Source: Streptomyces sp. NRRL F-6492
Lineage (GTDB): Bacteria > Actinomycetota > Actinomycetes > Streptomycetales > Streptomycetaceae
Reading direction: 5' to 3'
DNA length: 64,000 bases
NCBI RefSeq assembly: GCF_001280125.1
Contig: NZ_LGEG01000225.1
Coordinates: forward strand, 26,329-90,328
Positions within the stretch are counted from its first letter, which is position 1, and every line of letters starts with the position of its first letter. The translations under genes were made by a program, and so were the position numbers. The notes beneath the pieces were generated by a model, which searched no databases, was not told the DNA's origin, and was given only the letters and a program-made list of their open reading frames with translations. Below are positions 1 through 8,034 of this stretch, in pieces.

Positions 1-1
1 C

Positions 2-1876
2 GTCGTCACCGTCGCCTCCGCCGTCGGCGGCGCCGCCGTGCTCGGCGAGGCCCCGGAGGCCGTCGCCCACGGCGGCGGCCACGGCCACGGGCACCCGCCC
101 GTCAAGGCCGACGGCGCCCGCGGCCTCCGCTTCGCCCCCGTCGCGCCCAACACCGCCGACAAGGTCACCGTCCCCTCCGGCTACTCCCAGAACGTGGTCA
201 TCCGCTGGGGCGAGCCCATCCTGCGCGGCGCCCCCGCCTTCGACGCCGAGAAGCAGACGGCGAAGGCCCAGGCCGGCCAGTTCGGCTACAACAACGACTT
301 CCTCTCCCTGCTGCCGCTGCCCGGGGAGCGCGACCGCCAGGTCCTCGTCGCCAACCACGAGTACACCGACGAAGTCCTGATGTTCCGCGGCTACGACCCC
401 GCGAACCCGACCCGCGAGCAGGTCGAGACCGCCTGGGCCGCGCACGGCCTGTCCGTCGTCGTGGTCGAGGAGGAGCGCCGCGGCGGCAGGCTGACGCCGG
501 TCTCCCGCCACCACCTCAACCGGCGGCTGCACACGACCAGCGAGTTCCGGGTCACCGGCCCCGCCGCGGGCAGCGACCTGCTGAAGACCTCCGCCGACCC
601 GGCCGGCCGCACCGTCCTCGGCACGCTCAACAACTGCGCGGGCGGCACCACCCCGTGGGGCACCACCCTCCACGGCGAGGAGAACTTCAACCAGTACTTC
701 GCGAACGGCTCCAGCGCCACCGACAAGCGCTACGGCGTCGGCTCCGGCGCCACCGAGCGCAAGTGGGAGCGGTTCGACAAGCGCTTCGACCTGAAGCAGG
801 AGCCCAACGAGGTCCACCGCTTCGGCTGGGTCGTCGAGCTCGACCCGTACGACCCCGACTCCACGCCCCGCAAGCGCACCGCCCTCGGCCGCTTCAAGCA
901 CGAGGCAGCCCAGCCCCGCCTCACCGCCGACGGGCGCCCGGTCGTCTACATGGGCGACGACGAGCGCTTCGACTACTTCTACAAGTTCGTCTCCTCGAAG
1001 CGGATGAGGAAGGGGAGTTCGCGGGCCGCCCGCGAGCACAACCTCACCCTCCTCGACGAGGGCACCCTGTACGTCGCCAAGCTGACCGGCGACTCCCCGG
1101 CCGAGGTCGACGGCACCGGAAAGCTCCCGAACGACGGCGAGTTCGACGGCTCCGGCACGTGGATCCCGCTCGCCACCGGGAACGTCTCGCACGTCCCCGG
1201 CATGACCGCCGAGGAGGTGTACGTCTTCACCCGCCTCGCCGGCGACAAGGTCGGGGCGACGAAGATGGACCGCCCCGAGGACGTCGAGCCGTCCCCCCGC
1301 ACCGGCCGCGTGTACGTCGCGCTCACCAACAACACCGACCGCGGCAAGGCCGGCAAGGCGGGCGCGGACGAGGCCAACCCGCGCAACCTCAACAAGCACG
1401 GGCAGATCCTGGAGCTGGCCGAGCACTGGGACGACCCGTCCTCGGACGGCTTCGCCTGGCGCCTCTTCCTCGTCGCGGGCGACCCGAACGACCCGGCGAC
1501 CTACTTCGCCGGCTTCCCCAAGGAGAAGGTCTCCCCGATCTCCTGCCCGGACAACGTCGCCTTCGACCCGCACGGCAACCTGTGGATCTCCACCGACGGC
1601 TCCCAGCTCGGCTCGCACGACGGCCTGTTCGGCGTCGCCGTGCAGGGCGAGCGGCGCGGTGAGCTGAAGCAGTTCCTGACCGTGCCGAAGGGCGCCGAGA
1701 CCTGCGGTCCGATCATCCAGGACCGGCGCGTGCTCGTCGCCGTGCAGCACCCGGGCGAGGTCGACGGCGCGTCCGTCGAGAAGCCCGCGTCGACCTGGCC
1801 CGACGGGCCGGGGAAGATCGTCCGGCCCTCGGTCGTCGCCGTCTGGCGCACGGACGGGCGGGACATCGGCGTCTGA
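2..1876 (+). CDS. PhoX-family phosphatase, 5'-truncated by the window edge
   Basis: The reading frame is open from the first bases, so the true start lies upstream; the GTG at 38 is only the first in-window start codon. The first visible residues (VVTVASAVGGAAVLG) look like the hydrophobic core of an export signal, and PhoX proteins are usually Tat substrates acting outside the membrane. At least 624 residues are visible. Family landmarks are NNCAGGTTPWGT followed by HGEENFNQYF near residues 200-230, RPEDVE near 420, and DNVAFDPHGNLWIS near 518. PhoX enzymes are calcium/iron-dependent phosphomonoesterases (DUF839 family) releasing phosphate from organic esters. The gene is convergent with the next one, with stop codons adjacent and a hairpin just past its stop. 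No Pho box can be assessed because the promoter is outside the window. Family assignment is secure; the substrate is not. Confidence 0.9.
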   Translation, partial: VVTVASAVGGAAVLGEAPEAVAHGGGHGHGHPPVKADGARGLRFAPVAPNTADKVTVPSGYSQNVVIRWGEPILRGAPAFDAEKQTAKAQAGQFGYNNDFLSLLPLPGERDRQVLVANHEYTDEVLMFRGYDPANPTREQVETAWAAHGLSVVVVEEERRGGRLTPVSRHHLNRRLHTTSEFRVTGPAAGSDLLKTSADPAGRTVLGTLNNCAGGTTPWGTTLHGEENFNQYFANGSSATDKRYGVGSGATERKWERFDKRFDLKQEPNEVHRFGWVVELDPYDPDSTPRKRTALGRFKHEAAQPRLTADGRPVVYMGDDERFDYFYKFVSSKRMRKGSSRAAREHNLTLLDEGTLYVAKLTGDSPAEVDGTGKLPNDGEFDGSGTWIPLATGNVSHVPGMTAEEVYVFTRLAGDKVGATKMDRPEDVEPSPRTGRVYVALTNNTDRGKAGKAGADEANPRNLNKHGQILELAEHWDDPSSDGFAWRLFLVAGDPNDPATYFAGFPKEKVSPISCPDNVAFDPHGNLWISTDGSQLGSHDGLFGVAVQGERRGELKQFLTVPKGAETCGPIIQDRRVLVAVQHPGEVDGASVEKPASTWPDGPGKIVRPSVVAVWRTDGRDIGV

Positions 1877-2884
1877 TCAGCCCCGGGCCTGGGGGGACTC
1901 CACCCCCAGGCCCTCCCCGAACCGCACGAACTGCTCCTCCGGCTCGCCCGTGTACGCCCACGGCACCCACGCCGCCCGCCGCCCCAGCATCCCGAGCAGC
2001 TCCCTGGCGATGTCCACCTGGCCCGCGTAACAGGCCGCGTGCGTCAGGAAGTTGAGGTCTCCGACCTCCTCGGGCGCCACCGGGCTCCCCGGATCGCGGC
2101 CACCGATCCAGCGGGCGTGCGTGCGGCGCAGCTCGGTCACCGCCAGCTCGTGCTTCCAGTGCTGGTCGAAGCCGCGCACCGGGCCCCGGCCCAGGGCCCC
2201 GTCCGCGATGTAGCGGTACTCCTCGACCCGGGCCACCTGCACCAGGACCGGCAGCGGGGAGCCGGGCGGCGCCACGCCGGCCGCGTCGCGGGCGAAGTCG
2301 TACATGCTGCCGTGCGTGCCGTGCCACCGCGCCGACCAGTACCGCAGCACCTGGATGTGCCCCTCGGTGTTGTACGGGTCGCGGCGCCGCAGCTCGTCGA
2401 ACCAGTGGCGCAGTTCGCGGCGCGGCACCCCGCCCTCGTACAGCCTGGCCACCGAGAGCAGCGACACCCACGGCATCGGGTCGGCGGGCGCCGCCTCGGC
2501 CGCGCCCCGGCAGGCGTCCACGGCCGCGTCGATCCGGCCCCGGTCGACGGCCGCGCCCCGGCCGGCCGCGATGGCCGCGTCGAAGACCCGCACCACCTCG
2601 GTCGCGGCCCGCAGCACGGCGGCGTCCGGGTTGCCCGGTTCGGCGCCCCGCCAGGTCTCGACGGTGGAGCTGCCCGCGGCGGCGTGCGAGAGGAGCCGGA
2701 CGCGGTGGGTGCGGCGCGCCCAGTCGTCGCCGGTGGCGGCCAGCAGGTCCCGGACGCCCTGCCAGCGGCCGATGACGATGTCGTGGCGCGCCTCGGTCAG
2801 CGCCCGGTCCCCGAAGTCCGGGTCGAAGTCGGGCGCGAAGCGTTCCGGGCGCGCCGGGCGCGAGGAGCGGCGGCGTACGGCCAT
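1877..2884 (-). CDS. Hypothetical protein, DUF4034/TPR-like
   Basis: This 335-residue soluble protein has a basic N-terminus (MAVRRRSSRPARPERF). The body is rich in helices with repeated W/L patterns: 'PMPWVSLLSVARLYEGG', then 'RRDPYNTEGHIQVLRYWSARW' with 'HGTHGSMYDFAR', resembling the tetratricopeptide-like DUF4034 proteins of streptomycetes. There is no signal peptide, membrane segment or catalytic motif. The start is an ATG preceded by a GGAGGC-type ribosome site. It sits 27 bases downstream of the APC permease stop on the same strand and may be co-transcribed with it. No function can be assigned; the family resemblance is from recalled motif patterns. Confidence 0.75.
   Translation of the reverse strand: MAVRRRSSRPARPERFAPDFDPDFGDRALTEARHDIVIGRWQGVRDLLAATGDDWARRTHRVRLLSHAAAGSSTVETWRGAEPGNPDAAVLRAATEVVRVFDAAIAAGRGAAVDRGRIDAAVDACRGAAEAAPADPMPWVSLLSVARLYEGGVPRRELRHWFDELRRRDPYNTEGHIQVLRYWSARWHGTHGSMYDFARDAAGVAPPGSPLPVLVQVARVEEYRYIADGALGRGPVRGFDQHWKHELAVTELRRTHARWIGGRDPGSPVAPEEVGDLNFLTHAACYAGQVDIARELLGMLGRRAAWVPWAYTGEPEEQFVRFGEGLGVESPQARG
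1885..1913 (+). terminator. Hairpin after the PhoX gene
   Basis: An 11-bp perfect stem (1885-1895 with 1903-1913, 7-nt loop) begins 9 bases after the PhoX stop. It lies inside the last codons of the convergent gene, so that gene's C-terminal coding sequence doubles as the terminator. Confidence 0.5.
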
Positions 2885-2911
2885 CGGGGCCTCCTTCTGG
2901 TTCGGCTGCCG

Positions 2912-4396
2912 TCAGAAGTCCGTCGCGTAGCCCTTGTCCCGGCCGCCCGTGCGGGCGCCCGGGGTGGCCGCCCCGGCGTCGGCCGAGGCGGCGAGGGCGC
3001 GGACCGCGTCGAGGCGGGCCGGGCGGCGGTAGTAGTCGCCGCCCCTCCGGCCGTACACGGCCAGCGGGACCACGCCGAGGAGCAGGCCGCCGAGGCCGAT
3101 GGCGAGGGCGGTCGTGGAGAGTTCGCCGAGCGACTCGACGAAGGCCCACAGCATGAAGGCCGAGCCGAGCAGCGGCCAGAGGCCGCCGACGACCAGGTTC
3201 TTCACGGAGCGCAGCAGCAGGCCCTTGTAGGCGACGACGGCGGCGATGCCCGCCAGGCCGTAGTAGAAGGCGATCTGGAGGCCGATCGCGGAGACGGCGT
3301 CCCGGAGGATCTGCTGCACGGAACCGGCCGCCGCGGCGGCGGCGAACAGCAGCAGCGCCGCCCCGCCGACCGCGGCGATCGCGACCCACGGGGTGTTCCA
3401 GCGCGGGTGGACGGTGCCGAGCGCGGCCGGCAGGGTCCGGTCGCGGCCCATCGCGAAGAGCGAGCGGGTGACCTGGATGAGGGTGGTCTCCAGGGTGGCG
3501 ACGGTCGACAGGAGGACGGCCACGACGAGGAGCTTGCCGCCGACGCCGGGCCAGACCTCCTGGCCGACGACGGCGAGGACGTTCGGTCCGGCGCGGCGGA
3601 TCTCCTCGGAACTCAGCAGCACGTTGACGGCGACGGTGATGGCCTCGAAGAGGACGAAGACGAAGCCGACGCCGACGAGCGCGGAGACCCCGGCGGTCCT
3701 GCGGCTGTCGCGGGTCTCCTCGCTGAGGTTGCTGGTGACGTCCCAGCCCCAGTAGTAGAACGCGGCGATCAGCGCCCCGGCGGCGAACCCCTCCGGGCCG
3801 TCGAACTGCGCGAGGCCGAACCAGGACCAGTCGAAGGCGGTGGCGTGGCCCCGGTGGGCCACGGCGGCGAGGACGAAGCCGAGCAGGAGCAGCATCTCGA
3901 CCCCGGACATGACCAGCTGCGCCCGTACGGTGAGCCGGGCGCCGCCCAGGACGACGAGCAGCATCACCAGGAACCAGCAGGCGCCGACGGCCGCCGCGAG
4001 CGCGGTGTGGTCGGCGAGGCCCGGGGCGACCAGGGAGAGCGTGAGGGATCCGGCGGGCAGCGAACCGGCCACCATGAAGACGGTGGTGGAGAAGACGAGC
4101 GCCCAGCCGGACAGGAAGCCGAGGAAGGGGTGGAGGGTGCGGCCCACCCAGGAGTACGCGGCGCCGGCGTTGACGTCGATCCGGCCGAGCCGGGCGTACG
4201 CGAGGACGATGCCGAGCATGGGTATCGCGCAGTACAGCAGGGCGGCCGGTCCGCCGACGCCCACCGCGCCGAAGAGGACGGCGGTGGTCGCGGCGAGCGA
4301 GTAGGCGGGGGCGCTGCCGGCGACGGCCATCACGATCGTGTCGAAGGTGCCGAGGACATTGGGCTGGAGCCCTCTGCTGCTGGTGGTGGTGCGCAT
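2912..4396 (-). CDS. APC-superfamily amino acid/polyamine permease
   Basis: The protein has 494 residues with about 12 predicted hydrophobic segments. The N-terminal 'LGTFDTIVMAVAGSAPAYSLA' matches TM1 of amino acid-polyamine-organocation permeases, and 'YCAIPMLGIVLAYARLGRIDVNAGAAYSWVGR' is the usual TM2-TM3 region. A long open extension upstream of the chosen ATG is basic, proline-rich and unlike the family, so it is treated as non-coding. The chosen ATG (MRTTTSSRG) has a GAGG ribosome site. The charged C-terminus (RTGGRDKGYATDF) is cytoplasmic. It likely imports or exchanges an amino acid or polyamine across the plasma membrane; the substrate cannot be told. The hypothetical gene at 1877-2884 follows 27 bases downstream. 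Confidence 0.85.
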   Translation of the reverse strand: MRTTTSSRGLQPNVLGTFDTIVMAVAGSAPAYSLAATTAVLFGAVGVGGPAALLYCAIPMLGIVLAYARLGRIDVNAGAAYSWVGRTLHPFLGFLSGWALVFSTTVFMVAGSLPAGSLTLSLVAPGLADHTALAAAVGACWFLVMLLVVLGGARLTVRAQLVMSGVEMLLLLGFVLAAVAHRGHATAFDWSWFGLAQFDGPEGFAAGALIAAFYYWGWDVTSNLSEETRDSRRTAGVSALVGVGFVFVLFEAITVAVNVLLSSEEIRRAGPNVLAVVGQEVWPGVGGKLLVVAVLLSTVATLETTLIQVTRSLFAMGRDRTLPAALGTVHPRWNTPWVAIAAVGGAALLLFAAAAAAGSVQQILRDAVSAIGLQIAFYYGLAGIAAVVAYKGLLLRSVKNLVVGGLWPLLGSAFMLWAFVESLGELSTTALAIGLGGLLLGVVPLAVYGRRGGDYYRRPARLDAVRALAASADAGAATPGARTGGRDKGYATDF

Positions 4397-4929
4397 GGCG
4401 GATCCTCGGGGCGCGGGGGGTGAGACAGGGCGAAGTGGCGCGTCCGCCGGTCCGGTTGCCGGTGGTGGCGGGCGCGGATCACCGTGAATGGGCGCATCGT
4501 AGTCGCCGGGAGGGATTCCGGTAACGGCGGCGGGGAGGGTTCCGTTCCGTGACCGCCGGTAAGTTCTCCCGTGCGCCCCCCGGAGGGGGTTTACCGCAGG
4601 TCGGGACCGGCGATGGCGCGGGCCGCGCGGACCTCCCGGCGGAGCGGTTCCAGGACTCCGTTCCCGTTCCCGGGCAGCCCGGCGCGGACCTCCACGCGGG
4701 TGCCGTCCGCGCGCGGGACGGCGGCCCGCGGGACCGGCGCGGCGGAGTGCCGCGTGCCGGCGGCCGGCCGGATGGGCGGGGCGAGCCGTCCGGCTCCTTC
4801 GGATCGCGCCATGCCCGCCGACGTGGTGGCGGGGTGCGCCGCGGCACGCCTGGCTGCCGTCGTCCACGGCGATGACACCGGGCTCGGTCCCTAGGATGGG
4901 CAGGCCGCCACGAGAGGAAATGATCACAA
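4397..4929. other. Intergenic region between divergent genes, no supported gene
   Basis: This 533-bp stretch lies between the permease start and the next forward gene, so both promoters should be here. Open frames exist on both strands (the best is on the minus strand at 4591-4878), but they lack a good ribosome site and have relaxed third-position G/C. No clear operator or terminator was seen. Confidence 0.5.
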
Positions 4930-5337
4930 ATGCGTCCCCAGCGATTCACCGACTTCGTCGTCGACGTCGTGAAGAACAACCCGACCGCCGGCCGTGTGCG
5001 GACCCTCGCCGAGGCGGGCGACGCGAAGCACCCCTTCGGCGTGGTCGTCACCGTGGGGGCGACCGAGAGCCGCTGGCAGTTCACCGGACAGCTCCCCGAG
5101 GGCGCCAAGCACGAAGGGTTCCTGGACGAGCCGGTCACCGGTACTCCGGTGCCGGCCGGGGACGCGCCCCAGACGTCCGACTCTTCCGAAGCATGGCTCG
5201 CCGCCGCCCTCGCGCAGGCCGACTGCCCCGAGATCTCGGACATCGAGCGGTGGTCCACCCAGCCCGACGCCGGCTCCAAGAAGGGCCTGACCGTCTCGTT
5301 CCACAACGGCGCCCGGATCTACGCCCGTGCCTTCTGA
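4930..5337 (+). CDS. Hypothetical protein, 135 aa
   Basis: The gene is not recognised. The start is an ATG with GAGGAAA about 10 bases upstream. The product is small, acidic and apparently cytoplasmic: 'RFTDFVVDVVKNNPTAGRV' at the N-terminus, a beta-rich centre ('HPFGVVVTVGATESRWQFTGQLPEG') and the end 'GLTVSFHNGARIYARAF'. There are no transmembrane segments; the single Cys lies near residue 98. It is probably a conserved streptomycete protein of unknown function. The Cys-rich peptide gene follows 74 bases downstream and both precede one strong terminator, so they may share a transcript. Confidence 0.75.
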   Translation: MRPQRFTDFVVDVVKNNPTAGRVRTLAEAGDAKHPFGVVVTVGATESRWQFTGQLPEGAKHEGFLDEPVTGTPVPAGDAPQTSDSSEAWLAAALAQADCPEISDIERWSTQPDAGSKKGLTVSFHNGARIYARAF

Positions 5338-5411
5338 CCCTCCCCGGCACCGACCGGGGAGCGCACATCGCACCACCGTCAGCACCACCGTCTCGAGGAG
5401 GACCGATCAGC

Positions 5412-5558
5412 ATGCGATGCGACCCCGGTACGTGTGAGGGCAACTGCTCCGTCTGCGGCCAGGGCGTGGGCGCTCCCGCCGGACAGCCCGCCGCCATGCA
5501 CCAGCGCGGCGGCACCGGGACCGAGACCTGTCCCGGGAGCGGTCAGCCCGCCGTGTAG
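5412..5558 (+). CDS. Cysteine-rich 48-residue peptide
   Basis: Short ORF with a near-ideal ribosome site (GAGGAGG about 10 bases before the ATG), ending 9 bases before a 15-bp terminator stem. The product begins MRCDPGTCEGNCSVCGQG, with Cys at 3, 8, 12, 15 and one near 40, a compact CX4CX3CX2C cluster that could bind a metal or Fe-S, or form disulphides. The rest is Gly/Ala/Gln rich (GVGAPAGQPAAMHQRGG). There is no signal sequence. The RBS, terminator and consistent codon use support a real gene. Family and function are unknown. Confidence 0.65.
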   Translation: MRCDPGTCEGNCSVCGQGVGAPAGQPAAMHQRGGTGTETCPGSGQPAV

Positions 5559-5567
5559 CGACATCCC

Positions 5568-5609
5568 ACAGGCCCCGGTCGGAGCAACTCCTTCCCGACC
5601 GGGGCCTGT
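5568..5609 (+). terminator. Strong hairpin terminator
   Basis: Perfect 15-bp stem (5568-5582 with 5595-5609) and 12-nt loop, right after the Cys-rich peptide gene. It is symmetrical, so it can also stop transcription from the minus-strand DUF2630 gene that ends at 5637. Confidence 0.85.
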
Positions 5610-5636
5610 CCGCCTTCACCGGCCGGGAGCGGCCGC

Positions 5637-5873
5637 TCAGTTGCGGTACGACTCCACCTCGGCGGCCGGGCGGAGGGCCGCCGTGTCCGGGTCCTCGCCG
5701 AACTCCGCCTTGGCGCGGCGCTGGCGCAGCAGGTCCCAGCACTGGTCGAGGCGCACCTCCAGTTCGGTCAGGCGGGCGCGCTCCTCGGGCAGGAGGCCGC
5801 CGGTGCGCTGCCGCAGGGCGCGCTCCTCCTCGACGAGGGTGCCGATGTCGTCCAGGATCTCCTCGTTGTCCAT
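5637..5873 (-). CDS. DUF2630 family protein
   Basis: A 78-residue, highly charged, all-helical protein: 'DDIGTLVEEERALRQRTGG', then 'ERARLTELEVRLDQCWDLL' and 'RQRRAKAEFGEDPD'. The LEVRLDQCWDLLRQRRA block is the hallmark of DUF2630, a short coiled-coil family of actinobacteria. Length and termini match the family. It is cytoplasmic, with no catalytic motif and no known function. It lies 18 bases downstream of the endonuclease/exonuclease-type gene on the same strand, so it is probably the last gene of that transcript, ending at the shared hairpin at 5568-5609. Confidence 0.9.
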   Translation of the reverse strand: MDNEEILDDIGTLVEEERALRQRTGGLLPEERARLTELEVRLDQCWDLLRQRRAKAEFGEDPDTAALRPAAEVESYRN

Positions 5874-5891
5874 GCCTTCCAGCGTGGCCGA

Positions 5892-7004
5892 TCAGCGCTC
5901 TCCCCGCAGGTCGAGATCGGCGAGGACGGCCCGGTGGTCGGTGCCGTCGAGGCCGAGGAAGCGGACCCCGTCCACGCTGAACTCGTCGCTGACCAGGACG
6001 TGGTCGATCTGGACGTACGGGGGGAGCGGGCCCTCCATGGGCCAGGTGGCGGCGCGGCTCTTCCTCACCGCCCAGGCCGCGTCGCGCAGACGGCCCTCCT
6101 TCAGGATCGCGCGGAAGGCCGCGTGGTCCTGGGAGGCGTTGAAGTCCCCGGCGATCAGCGTCGGTCCCGTGCGCAGGGCGGCGAAGTCCTCGACGCGGCC
6201 CAGCTCCCGCTTCCACACGTCCACCTGGCCCGGCACCGGCGGCATCGGGTGGGCGAGCTGGACGCGTACGGAACGCCCGGCGATCTCGGCCGTGGCGCCC
6301 GGCATCCCCATGGCCGCCGGGATCACCCGCCAGTCGCGCAGCGGATAGGCGCTGAGCAGGACGGAGCCCGCCGATCCGTCGGCCTCGACGGCGGCGTAGT
6401 GGGGGAGTTCGGCGGCGAAGGCGGTGGTGAGGGCGCGTCCGCAGGCGCGGTCGCACTCGGAGACGTAGAGGAGGCCGGGGCGTTCGCGCCGGACCGTGGC
6501 GATCAGCGCGTCCGTGGCCTGGCCGAACTCGACGTTGGCGGCGAGGACGCGGACCCGGGCGACGGGAAGGCCGTGGCCGACGGTGGTCCACGTCGTGTAC
6601 GGCAGGGAGCTCCAGGCGGTGGCGGCGAGCACGACGACGGCGGTGAGGGCGAGGCCCCGGCGGCGGGCGACGGCGGCGAGGAGCAGCCCGAGGCCGGCGG
6701 GGACGGTCAGCCAGGGGAGGAAGGAGAGCAGCTGCGGGACGGGCGTGATGCCGTCCGTGTCGAGGAGGCGGCAGGCGGTGATCAGGGCGGGCACGACGAG
6801 CAGCAGCCCGGCGGCCCACGCGGCGGGGCGCCCGGGGCGCCGGGACGACGGGCCGGGGACCGGGGCGGGGCCCGCGACGGGGCCCGTCACGCCGGGCTTG
6901 CGTTCCGGCGCGGCGGGCGCGGTGTCCGGTACCGGCGCGGCGGGCGTCGGCCCGGGCGCCGGTTCCGGCTGGGGCGCGGCGGCGAGGGCGGGGTCGGAGT
7001 CCAC
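5892..7004 (-). CDS. Membrane-anchored endonuclease/exonuclease/phosphatase family protein
   Basis: The 370-residue protein has a proline/alanine-rich N-terminus (about 55 residues), then three hydrophobic segments (about 62-150: 'AAWAAGLLLVVPALITA', 'LLSFLPWLTVPAGLGLLLAA', 'LALTAVVVLAATAW') and an EEP-superfamily catalytic domain. Landmarks are 'RVRVLAANVEFGQ' (the metal-binding N/E strand), 'TLIAGDFNASQDH' (the GDFN motif), and 'IDHVLVSDE' with a C-terminal 'TDHRAVLADL' (the catalytic D-H pair). The enzymatic domain is expected outside the membrane and could cleave phosphodiesters in nucleic acids or lipids. The ATG start is the first in frame. DUF2630 follows 18 bases downstream. Confidence 0.88.
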   Translation of the reverse strand: MDSDPALAAAPQPEPAPGPTPAAPVPDTAPAAPERKPGVTGPVAGPAPVPGPSSRRPGRPAAWAAGLLLVVPALITACRLLDTDGITPVPQLLSFLPWLTVPAGLGLLLAAVARRRGLALTAVVVLAATAWSSLPYTTWTTVGHGLPVARVRVLAANVEFGQATDALIATVRRERPGLLYVSECDRACGRALTTAFAAELPHYAAVEADGSAGSVLLSAYPLRDWRVIPAAMGMPGATAEIAGRSVRVQLAHPMPPVPGQVDVWKRELGRVEDFAALRTGPTLIAGDFNASQDHAAFRAILKEGRLRDAAWAVRKSRAATWPMEGPLPPYVQIDHVLVSDEFSVDGVRFLGLDGTDHRAVLADLDLRGER

Positions 7005-7062
7005 GCCGTTCAGTGTCGCAGGGTCCGCCCCGGCACCACGGGCCCCGGCCGGGCGGCCCGGC

Positions 7063-7491
7063 TCAGTGCCGCAGGGCCCGGCCGATCTCCGCCTTCGTCA
7101 CGCCGGAGAGCTGCCGATTGCTGCGCGCCGTACCGGACTTGGACTTCCCCGGCGGGACGGCGCCGACGTTCAGGACGACGGAGTCGAGCAGTTTCCCGTC
7201 GGCGTCGCGGAAGTCGACCTCGACCGTGTAGTCGGCGTCCTGGTCCTTCGGGTTGGTCGCGGTGATCTCCGCGACCGTCCGGTCCCCGTCGGCCCGGGGC
7301 TCCCCGGCCTTCACGTCGCCCTTCGCGTCCACCCCGTCCCTGACCTCGTCCATCTTCCGCTCGGCGGCCGAGGCGACCGCGGCCGTCGCGGAGGAGACGG
7401 CACCGCCGGCCGCGTCCTCGGCGGCGTCGCAGCCGGTGGTGAGGGCGAGCGCCGCCGCGAGGGTCAGGACGGCGCCGGCGGTGCGTCCCAT
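7063..7491 (-). CDS. Small lipoprotein with FxLYD-like domain
   Basis: The ATG at 7491 is chosen because the protein then opens with a lipoprotein signal (MGRTAGAVLTLAAALALTTGC) with Cys21 in the lipobox. The upstream in-frame extension overlaps the DUF7144 gene and would bury the signal. The mature 122-residue part has an Ala/Asp-rich linker and a beta-sandwich segment: 'TVAEITATNPKDQDADYTVEVDF' and 'DSVVLNVGAVPPGKSKSG', resembling FxLYD/DUF3426-type extracellular domains. It should be lipid-anchored on the outer face of the membrane. The DUF7144 gene ends 5 bases upstream on the same strand, so the two are likely co-transcribed. Function unknown. Confidence 0.8.
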   Translation of the reverse strand: MGRTAGAVLTLAAALALTTGCDAAEDAAGGAVSSATAAVASAAERKMDEVRDGVDAKGDVKAGEPRADGDRTVAEITATNPKDQDADYTVEVDFRDADGKLLDSVVLNVGAVPPGKSKSGTARSNRQLSGVTKAEIGRALRH

Positions 7492-7496
7492 GCCCG

Positions 7497-7997
7497 TCAG
7501 TACCTCTCGCCCGGGCCGTACGCGTCGTCCGTGGCCAGCGCCCAGATCACGAAGATCGAGACGGCCATGGAGAAGAGCGCCCACCACGGCTGGTAGGGCA
7601 GGAAGAGGAAGTGGAAGAGGATGTTGAGGGAGGCGAGCGCGATGCCGGAGACCCGGCCCCACTCGGCGCCCTTGAGGACGCCGTAGCCGACGATCACGAG
7701 GATCACGCCCAGGATCAGGTGGATCCAGCCCCAGGCGGTCAGGTTGAACTTGAAGACGTAGTCGCCGACACGGGTGTAGACGTCGTCCTGGGCGATGCCG
7801 GCGATGCCCTGGAAGACGTCCATGAAGCCGATGACCAGCATGAGGACACCGGCGAAGAGGGTGCCGCCGGAGGCCCAGGCGCCCGCGGCGCTCTGCTTGC
7901 GGGGCGGGGCGGCGTTCGGGTTGCGGGGCGGCGCGGCGTGCTGGCCCTGGCTCTGGCCCTGGCCCGGACGCGCGGTCCCGTCGTCGTTCTGGCTCAT
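7497..7997 (-). CDS. DUF7144-type four-helix membrane protein
   Basis: 166 residues. A 45-residue Gln/Pro/Ala-rich cytoplasmic N-terminus (GQGQSQGQHAAPPRN) is followed by four membrane helices: 'GGTLFAGVLMLVIGFMDVFQ', 'LTAWGWIHLILGVILVIVGY', 'GIALASLNILFHFLFLP' and 'WALFSMAVSIFVIWALA'. The 'FMDVFQGIAGI' and 'AWGWIHL' motifs are typical of this common actinobacterial family. Streptomycete genomes carry several copies, and their role is unknown. It is adjacent to the lipoprotein gene downstream, suggesting a two-gene envelope operon. Confidence 0.85.
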   Translation of the reverse strand: MSQNDDGTARPGQGQSQGQHAAPPRNPNAAPPRKQSAAGAWASGGTLFAGVLMLVIGFMDVFQGIAGIAQDDVYTRVGDYVFKFNLTAWGWIHLILGVILVIVGYGVLKGAEWGRVSGIALASLNILFHFLFLPYQPWWALFSMAVSIFVIWALATDDAYGPGERY

Positions 7998-8034
7998 GGG
8001 CCCATCGTGGGAGCGCTCGCCCGCCGGCGAACCT

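Noticed and set aside
655..1662. Long arginine-rich frame overlapping the PhoX gene
   Set aside because: It is a +1 shadow of the phosphatase gene, with low-complexity Arg/Pro/Gly composition typical of out-of-frame high-GC DNA.
2039..4423. 794-codon plus-strand frame opposite the hypothetical and permease genes
   Set aside because: Its product is a Gly/Asp/Arg/Glu mix with no hydrophobic core; the minus-strand genes have family motifs and ribosome sites.
4591..4878. Minus-strand 95-codon frame in the gap before 4930
   Set aside because: No ribosome site, no recognisable domain and mixed third-base composition; could not be supported.
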